64,000 nt of DNA, from contig JAPYXD010000717.1 in NCBI GenBank assembly GCA_030998225.1, positions 1,511,501 through 1,575,500 on the forward strand, written 5' to 3'. The first letter of the stretch is position 1; each line of letters starts with the position of its first letter. The notes below the pieces were generated by a model. That model made no database searches and was not told the DNA's origin. It saw only the letters and a list, made by a program, of their open reading frames with translations. The DNA comes from Diplolepis rosae (Eukaryota; Arthropoda; Insecta; Hymenoptera; Diplolepididae). The translations under genes and the position numbers were made by a program. Below are positions 57,640 to 64,000 of the stretch, one piece after another.

Positions 57640-58610
57640 CGCCTTGATACGTTCATAACAGTAGATAACACCGGAAATCGGTTTTTTTTGAAAATTTGAA
57701 CGTTTATTCAAGAAAACATGTACAATAGTATTATTCAAAGTATTGTCCATCTGAAGCTATGACTTTTTCCCATCTTTCTGGTAATTTGTGAGTTCCATCC
57801 CAGAAAAATTGCGCCGGCTTTGCGGCCAAGAGCACAGCCTTCTGATCCCACCAAATACAGAGCATTACCTTCGCTCCATGGATATTCGGCTTTGCCTTTG
57901 ATTTGGCTGGTTGCCCGGGTTTCACATGTGATTTCTTGCGCCTGGGGTTGTCGTAATCGATCCATTTTTCATCACCAGTAACAATCCGATGCAAAAATGA
58001 CTTCTTTTTGTGGCGTTCCAGCAGCATTTCGGACATGTAAAACCGCCTTTCAACGTCTCTCGGATTGAGTTCATGTGGAACCTAATTACCTTGCTTTTGA
58101 ATGTATCTGGCTGCTTTTAAACGTTTTAAAATGGCTGCTTGAGTGACTCCCAACGATTCTCCGAGCTCTTCTTGTGTTTAGCAACAATCTTCAACGAGTA
58201 ATGCTTTCAGTTCTTCATCTTTAAACTTTTTTGGCTGCCCAGGACGTTCTTCGTCTTCCTAGCCAAAATCACGACTTTTAAATCGTGCAAACCACTTTTG
58301 GCACGTTCGCTTAGCTAGAGCATGTTCACCATAAACTTCCACCAAAAAACGATGACTTTCGGCAGCAGTTTTCTTCATATTAAAGTAATGAAGAAGAACT
58401 CCCCGCAAAAACACTTTTTCAGGCACAAAGTTCGACATATTTGAGTGAAAAAAAAATATTGTTGTTTACGCTTCAAATGAATGACATATACTGAATAAGA
58501 CGCACAATGACAGTAGCTTTCCAACGCATGTTCGGAATATTGGAACGATGGAATAATAATCAAGTTACGCCATCTCTTAGCAAACCGCACGAATTAAGTT
58601 ATAGATCAAT
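57640..58610 (-). mobile_element. mariner-family transposon relic, copy 2
   Basis: The transposase starts at 58438 (MSNFVPEKVFLRGV) and reads through the helix-turn-helix region with stops (for example near 58258 and 58182). It continues with [40 protein letters not shown] (first aspartate) and [18 protein letters not shown]. It then jumps to a C-terminal [17 protein letters not shown] at 57731. The second and third catalytic aspartates are deleted. Its terminal CCGCACGAATTAAGTTATAG matches the copy at 2013. Confidence 0.85.
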
Positions 58611-59044
58611 ACTTCACCTCAGTAAAACCACCTGATCCTCGGGAGCACCGGGCATCAGGAAAGTTACCCTGAGGAACCTCTGCAGGACCTCCGTACCCCA
58701 AATACTGGTCTAACGGCCTTCTTTGAGCCTGAAACTGGGGGCCGTCCTTAAGAGCCACTGTAACGACCAGAGGTCAGCGGCGCGCACAACAATGACCCCC
58801 GCCCTCAGATGCGTGTCATCAAACCTGGGGGCGCGTTCCTCTCTGGGTAGTGCATCAACCCCTTTCAAGAATCAGGCAGACATCTGGGTATTGACCCAAG
58901 TCAACGACCCTTGTTAGGGCGCTGTCGGCCACCTGCGCGTAAGAGGGGCCTCACAGTCCATCTTTCCTGTTTCACAGCTCCTCGGGTGGCCAGCCGCGAG
59001 GCCATTTAAGCCCTCCCTTCAGCTGCAAGGTCACGTGATCCCTA
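58611..59044. other. GC-rich fragment, possibly LINE 5' UTR
   Basis: Much more GC-rich than its surroundings (for example GATCCTCGGGAGCACCGGGC and GGGCCTCACAGTCC). In composition it resembles the 5' leaders of the LINEs in this window, but I could not match it to either. No reliable ORF. Confidence 0.35.
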
Positions 59045-59592
59045 GGGAGAGAACCGTTGAAAAACAACCCTGGATTATTTTATGCCAAAGTAGAGCCCTT
59101 GCGTATCAGCAGTAGTATTTGATGTTAACTCGACCATCAAAGGATACCATTAACCTTTGCGACATAAAAATGAAATTAGAAGATGAAATGCATTGGAACT
59201 ACATCCCTTTGTTATCTGGCTGGATTTATTCAACAAAAAATGCGGAGCCAATAATTATCAACTGTATAAGAGGAAAATTAGAAAAAGGTTACCGCAACAA
59301 TTCAGGACTATTCCGATTAGGAACAGGATGTACTGCAAGGACGAAATACACCACTCTAACTTGAACTCAGATTAACGAAAGGACAGAAGAATATATTTAC
59401 AACCCAAATTTTACCTTCGGTATAACTGAAATTCTTCCAAAGTTGGACACAATTCAACAACTCCATGTATTAAAACCTTTTACATGGGAAAAATCTCAAA
59501 TAGGGAAATGGAAAAAGCTCCACATGGACGAATCACTTTCAGTCATAGAAGAACAATTGGTAGAATTCGAAGAACAAAATTTTTATAAATAA
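59045..59592 (+). pseudogene. internally deleted F-like env relic
   Basis: 59050-59110 repeats the sequence at 23826-23886 (ACAACCCT-GATTATTTTAT, AAAGTAGAGCCCTTGCGTAT). After this the gene jumps to a C-terminal env portion: MKLEDEMHWNYIPLLSGWIY, IIINCIRGKLEKGYRNNSGL and, after a stop near 59362, EEYIYNPNFTFGITEILPKL. Cys and aromatic spacing fit the ectodomain after the fusion peptide of insect retroelement F-like Env. The furin site and fusion peptide are deleted here. It ends at a stop at 59592. Confidence 0.6.
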
Positions 59593-60359
59593 GTAGACTC
59601 GAGATTCCCCATAATTCGATTCCCTGTATCAAGGTCTCCCTTTTACGAGCGCGTCACGGTTCCCCATAACGAGCAGACGATCGACCCCTATTCCCCCACT
59701 ACTACGGAATGAAGCGCGCTCGAATTTGAAACAGTAATCAATGAGTTTCATGGCTTTTATCACAAATCAATGAGAAAATCATTGGTCAATTATCGAAAAA
59801 TTACTTAATTGTGTAATTTTACAGTATTTGAAATGAAAAAATTAATTTTTTCAATCTGGAGTTTTCAATATTTTGGAGTAAAGTCGGTTATCGAACAATA
59901 AAATTGCATAAGTTTTTTTGGAAATTTTGATATTTCACACATTACTGTAGATAAGTAAAATTCTCCTGTTTTTAAACAATATTTATGAAAATTTTATATA
60001 ATTACAATCAATTAGTATGTATAATTTTGCGCAGGTTATTACTGTGATTACTGTGATTACTGTGATCCCTCTCGCGCTCGATGCAGAGATGTTTTACAGC
60101 ACTTACAACCAGTAAACATCCAAGAAATCTAAGTACAAACAGAAGAAACAAAAATTACAATTAGAAATATCCGCATACGCAAAGAATCGAGGAGAAGCAG
60201 TATGGCACCGAGCGTGCAACCCGACACCGCAGCATGGAGGAAGAACAACGATCCGCCTCTCCATGGTAAATGTAAGCGACAAAATAACAATCACGCTTAT
60301 CATCGTCATCAACAATCTTGCTAGTATGTTCCCCTGATCCCGGTCCTGCATTGGCTTCC
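59593..60359. other. no gene recognised
   Basis: AT-rich to 60030, then a short TTACTGTGA repeat (60041-60066). A plus-strand frame with Cys-Asp-Tyr repeats continues without a clear partner. It could be the cytoplasmic end of the env relic, but this is not supported. Confidence 0.35.
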
Positions 60360-61565
60360 TCAGAAACCAATCAGGCGGCCCTAGAACAGGCCTCTGGGCC
60401 CGTCCTCAGATTGCGGATAGAAGGGTCCTGTACCAAGAGTTACTGCTGAATACGGATACAAAACTAAATAAGCAGTCGCCGACAATGTTCCAGGAATGGT
60501 CTTGAAGGAATAACCCCCAAGCCAAGGTGTTAACTACCGTGCCAAGGACTGCATGGCACCAAGGAGTGGTGTCTCACACGGTGTCTCTAGGAAACCAAGC
60601 CACCTCATAGAGTATTGAGGCCTTACCCCTGCATGCCAGGCTCTGCAGGGGCGGACCAAATACTTCCCTAGCTAATCGTAGGAACCAAAATGGAAATGAA
60701 AAATTCAAATAAAAGTGTATGTGAGGAGTTATTTGGAGGAGAGCTAGACATGACAGGGAAGACGCTTGAACAGTTTGAGAGCGATAAGTCCCAGGTACGC
60801 CAGTACCGGGACTGGCTCCATGAAAGAAACGAGAAACAGCTGAAGTTGTTATAGAAGGTGAAGTCGGCCCCGGAGAAGATGGAGAAGTTTTCCAGGACCA
60901 AGAACAACATGCACCTCCCTATCAGGGATGGAATCCAGAAGGCGAAGAAGGAGCTCGGGGCACTGTGGTATGACATCGAGGATACCGTCTGCTACCTAGA
61001 CTCTTTCGAGTGCCTTATAAGAGGCCTATTGGTAAACAAATAAAGGAGGTAAAGCCACCCAAAAACAAGGAGGGAGCTGTGGACGAGGGTAGCCAAACCC
61101 TCCCACAGCCGTCTGCGAGGTCCACACCGGACACTCACAAGTGGCATAAAGAGCCGATTGTCAGTCCGGAGGTTTTAGTGGTGAAGAAACCGGCGGAAAA
61201 GAGGCCTAAAGCCTCCAATAAAGAAGAGGAGTGTGTGGAGGTTCCTTCCAAGAAGAACCTCCAGAAGAAAAAGAGGAAGAAGACCGAGAAAACGCCTAAG
61301 AAAAACACATCCGCGCTCAGAAGCGGAGCTCATTAAATCAGGAGAGGGAATGAGCTATGCTTCTATCCTGAGCGAACTGAAGAAGAGCGTCAACCCTGAG
61401 GAACTGGGTGCCACAGTCCAGGGAATCAGGGAGACGCGCTCCAAAGACCTGTTTGTGGAACAGAAATGTTCTACAAAAAGCAGAGGGAGGCTAGACACTG
61501 CCTTCAAAGAGGCAGTTGGATCCAGGGGGGTGGTCCGTCATGTCATTCCCCGGATCGAGGTTTGA
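60360..61565 (+). pseudogene. LINE 5' UTR and ORF1 relic (R1-clade-like)
   Basis: A GC-rich leader (CCAAGCCAAGGTGTTAACTA, CACCAAGGAGTGGTGTCTCA) is followed by the ORF1 start at 60690 (MEMKNSNKSVCEELFGGELD). A stop lies at 60853, then LPIRDGIQKAKKELGALWYD, a Lys-rich spacer, a frame change near 61330, and GMSYASILSELKKSVNPEEL, LGATVQGIRETRSKDLFVE. It stops at 61565, before the zinc knuckles. The SYA-x-IL-x-x-LKK-x-V-x-P block matches the pre-knuckle region of R1/TRAS-type ORF1. The plus-strand knuckle fragment at 13617-13790 could belong to the same family. Confidence 0.75.
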
Positions 61566-61754
61566 AAATTGAAAATTCCATCTGGTCTTAAATGACGTTA
61601 ATTCTAAATCACAGGTTGATAGGGTCGATATGGTAGAGTTCGGTTATCATGGTGAATGATACACTCTTCTAATTATCGACAGAATCGACTGAAATGATTT
61701 AGAAAATTTTGTATATAGTTCATGATATATCCGTGGCCAAGTTGGCGTAAATAA

Positions 61755-61874
61755 ATTCTGTGAGAAAGGTTTTGTGGAACCTCCGTAGCTTAGATGATAG
61801 AGCATTCGACCGGCAATCGAAAGGTCCTGGGCTCGATACCCAGCGGAGTGGAAGCGTTCCTTTTTTCACAGAAA
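61755..61874. repeat. inverted repeat enclosing the tRNA-like sequence
   Basis: TTCTGTGAGAAAGG (61756-61769) pairs with CCTTTTTTCACAGAA (61859-61873), and GGAAC (61776-61780) pairs with GTTCC (61856-61860). The tRNA-like fold therefore sits at the end of a longer hairpin stem. Confidence 0.75.
61779..61850 (+). ncRNA. tRNA-like cloverleaf (anticodon GGC), probably a tRNA-derived element
   Basis: D-arm GCTT/GAGC, anticodon stem TTCGA/TCGAA with loop CCGGCAA (anticodon GGC, Ala type, but C instead of T at position 33), and T-arm CTGGG/CCCAG with loop CTCGATA. The acceptor stem has only five good pairs (CTCCG/CGGAG) and no CCA. T8 and A9 are in place. A TTTTTT run follows at 61861-61866. The imperfect acceptor and C33 argue against a working tRNA. 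Confidence 0.6.
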
Positions 61875-61878
61875 AAAT

Positions 61879-62332
61879 TGTTCAAATCATAAAAATCTAA
61901 TTAGCAAAAAAAATGGAAAAGAGGATAGGAACAGAATTTTATATTACGATTAATTGAAGGACAACGAACCTTTGATTAACAAAACCAAAAATTAAAAACA
62001 CAGAGACGTTATATATGTATATATATATATACCAACAAACCCCTCATAGAGTATACACATCAATTTTATACATATATTCTTACACAGATATCTATCCAAA
62101 AATGTAAGAAATAGTAATAATACCAGAAAATAGGGAACGACTTCGGAAGGTTAAACAAAAGAAAGTCATAGATTATTGAGGTTAATACACTTAGAATATC
62201 ACGAAAAAATAACTCATAAACAAAAAGAATAACTTCGTAATCGTATTAAATCACTAGATCTTAACGGTGAACTAGTTTAAATTCCATATATATTTTCAAA
62301 AGATCAAGAGAAAAAAACAAAATTTTACGAGC
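61879..62332. other. no gene recognised
   Basis: AT-rich, with a TATATATA run near 62013-62030. Nothing coding. Confidence 0.45.
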
Positions 62333-62478
62333 TAGATACAAAAAACAATACAATAAAAACATAAAACACACAAAGCATACCCATGCAAAAAACAATATAA
62401 TTAAGACATTAAACGCCCCCACACACAAAGCATACCCATACAAAAAACAATATGATAAAAACATAAAACACCCAAACA
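62333..62478. repeat. tandem repeat of about 50 bp, three units
   Basis: The words ACAAAAAACAATA and AAAGCATACCCAT alternate three and two times, with ATAAAACAC or ATTAAACGC between them. The open frame on the minus strand here (62261-62479) is only a by-product of this repeat. Confidence 0.7.
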
Positions 62479-63299
62479 AACGCCTCAGATTCGGGGATGA
62501 TATGATGCATTTCTAAGCCCTAGAAACTTCCGATGTTCTCTAATAACTGGTCGACTGCAGTATATCACCTCGCGCCGTGGTACCGAAAAACAAAAATTAT
62601 TCAATTAAAAATCTAAAAGTGACAAAAGGTAGCACCGAATGAAAAAAAAGGAAAAGAATAAAGGAGGTCAATTACCTTCATAACCAGCCAAAAGAGGCCC
62701 GCAGGAATATCGCACAGGCTCCGACATCGAAATCTGCACATACCGCTCACAGAGTCAGAATCTATTTTCGGTACCCTGGACGTTGAAACAAACAAAAAAT
62801 TATACAAACGATGCAATAGATCATAGAAAAATAACAAGCAAAATAAAAAAATAGAGAGAGTAGGGGATGGTGATTGACCCTCTTGAAGGAGATCCTGGGT
62901 TGTCCATGGTGTATAACGAACTGTCAGCTAACGCATTTTCGACACAAGAGATTGCAGCTGCCTATCTCACAAACTAATGATGACTACAAAATCTGATTTC
63001 GCAAAATTGGAACCAAAGGAACTAATATACTCAATCATGAAAAAAATGTGTGTGAATGTAACAATAGGTATCACTTACCTGAATCGCTTTAAGACTTCTA
63101 GATGACACAAGACACGACAAACACTAGACATAACAAATATACACTTACTTTTACAATATCCGCCGAAATGCAGAAAACGACAACTCCCGAAATATTAGGT
63201 TAAACTCAAACGAAAATATGGAAATTGGATTGATTGCCAATAGCAACAAATTATGTTACAAGTGTCAATTGCCTTCTCACTAATAATTTTTACCATTGA
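62479..63299. other. no gene recognised
   Basis: Low-complexity A-rich sequence with a moderately GC-rich patch at 62690-62780. No motif found. Confidence 0.4.
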
Positions 63300-63570
63300 G
63301 GACGATGATTATTCTAAGGAGGAAGGACTGTTCCATCCCGTAAAATTTGATGAAATTTAAATCCGTGCCTACAGCAAGGCAACTCGGCATACAACAAGGC
63401 AGTTGATTTGCATAAAATTAGAAAACTGCATCACCCCGGGAATATAGAAAATTAAGTTAATATATATTAATAATTATTTAACGAAAATGAATAACAATAA
63501 TATTCATTAATGTTAATAACAGTCGTTAAATGGTCAGTAATAATAATCAACACTAGCAAATAATTATCAG
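63300..63570. repeat. dispersed repeat family E, copy 2
   Basis: Direct-orientation match to 21290-22030 without the palindromic insertion, which helps define that insertion as a separate element. Landmarks are GCAAGGCAACTCGGCAT, AATGTTAATAACAGTCGTT and TAATAATAATCAACACTAGC. Confidence 0.7.
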
Positions 63571-64000
63571 CGATAACGAATAACACAGGTCTGCAAATAA
63601 TGGGTTTGTATTTGTTGTTGGAAAACGAAAGATCATTTCCGGGGTAATTTTTGACGTAGAATCCGAATCCCAAATCAGAATCAGCCTATCACGTCAGGAT
63701 TTTGAGATATTTGAGGATATGTGCTCGAAAAATGAGGTTTTTCGCTACTTTTGAGGTTATGTACAGGGCGCAAGAATTTTCTTTGATTTTTTTCTCAAAT
63801 GTCATCATTTAGCACTATTCTTTCCCTTCAAAATGAGCTATTAAATAGTCACGAGCAATTTTTTTCACAAAGATACGGCCATATCAAGTTTTGACATTTA
63901 TCCGAACAACCTTATGAGCATTCACATTGACTCTTTGGTGCATACCATTTTGCATTCGAGAATTTATCTTCAAAATTTGTACTTGCGGGTTTCAATGGTC
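63571..64000. other. no gene recognised
   Basis: No coding sequence or structure seen up to the window edge. Confidence 0.4.

Noticed and set aside
62261..62479. 72-codon minus-strand frame with Cys-rich hydrophobic repeats
   Set aside because: It is the translation of a 50-bp tandem repeat, not a membrane protein gene.

Overview
The window looks like repeat-dense, AT-rich arthropod DNA, most likely an insect. It holds several decayed mariner elements, R1-clade-like non-LTR retrotransposons, Ty3/gypsy-type LTR elements with env genes, foldback elements and a small amount of possible host gene sequence (LRR exons near 20.4-20.9 kb). Nothing bacterial or phage-like is seen and there is no CRISPR array. 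The species cannot be named from the sequence.

Layout. 0-9 kb: a relic of a dispersed arthropod gene family, a mariner relic, a glycoprotein (env) relic at 4.3-5.2 kb, a double-stranded-RNA-binding (dsRBD) relic at 7.15-7.6 kb and a gypsy pol relic. 9-18 kb: LTR pieces, LINE fragments and a gypsy gag-pol relic with its primer-binding site. 18-27 kb: mostly empty, with LRR exons, a palindromic element carrying two hammerhead-like motifs, a LINE 5' end beside a perfect hairpin, a second kind of env relic (F-like, with a furin-like site) and a mariner relic.

27.4-57.6 kb is a nested structure. Two inverted copies of a long LTR-like sequence (family B) flank it. Inside lies a giant Ty3/gypsy-type element on the minus strand, here called element A. 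Its 3' LTR is 29338-30816, with a polypurine tract at 30817-30830. Its 5' LTR is truncated at 52693-53760, with a primer-binding site at 52666-52679. Reading along its coding strand: gag, protease, RT/RNase H, a long charged linker with an AT-hook, integrase, a small CARD-domain ORF, a chuvirus-type glycoprotein env, then (after an antisense gene-like insert) a cysteine-rich ORF split by a foldback element, and a dsRBD plus CCHC-knuckle ORF just before the 3' LTR. A nearly full-length LINE (47230-52301) with a 15-bp target-site duplication sits in its leader. Most core genes carry stops or frameshifts, while the CARD and dsRBD ORFs are open.

The most interesting inference is that element A combines a fusion-type glycoprotein with a putative apoptosis-pathway module (CARD) and a putative RNA-silencing module (dsRBD plus zinc knuckle). 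That makes it resemble a complex retrovirus with host-defence-directed accessory genes. An env relic followed by a dsRBD relic in the same orientation at 4.3-7.6 kb suggests that the env-dsRBD pairing is a family trait rather than an accident.

57.6-64 kb: another mariner, an internally deleted F-like env relic, a second LINE ORF1 relic, a tRNA-like cloverleaf inside a longer inverted repeat, and dispersed repeats.
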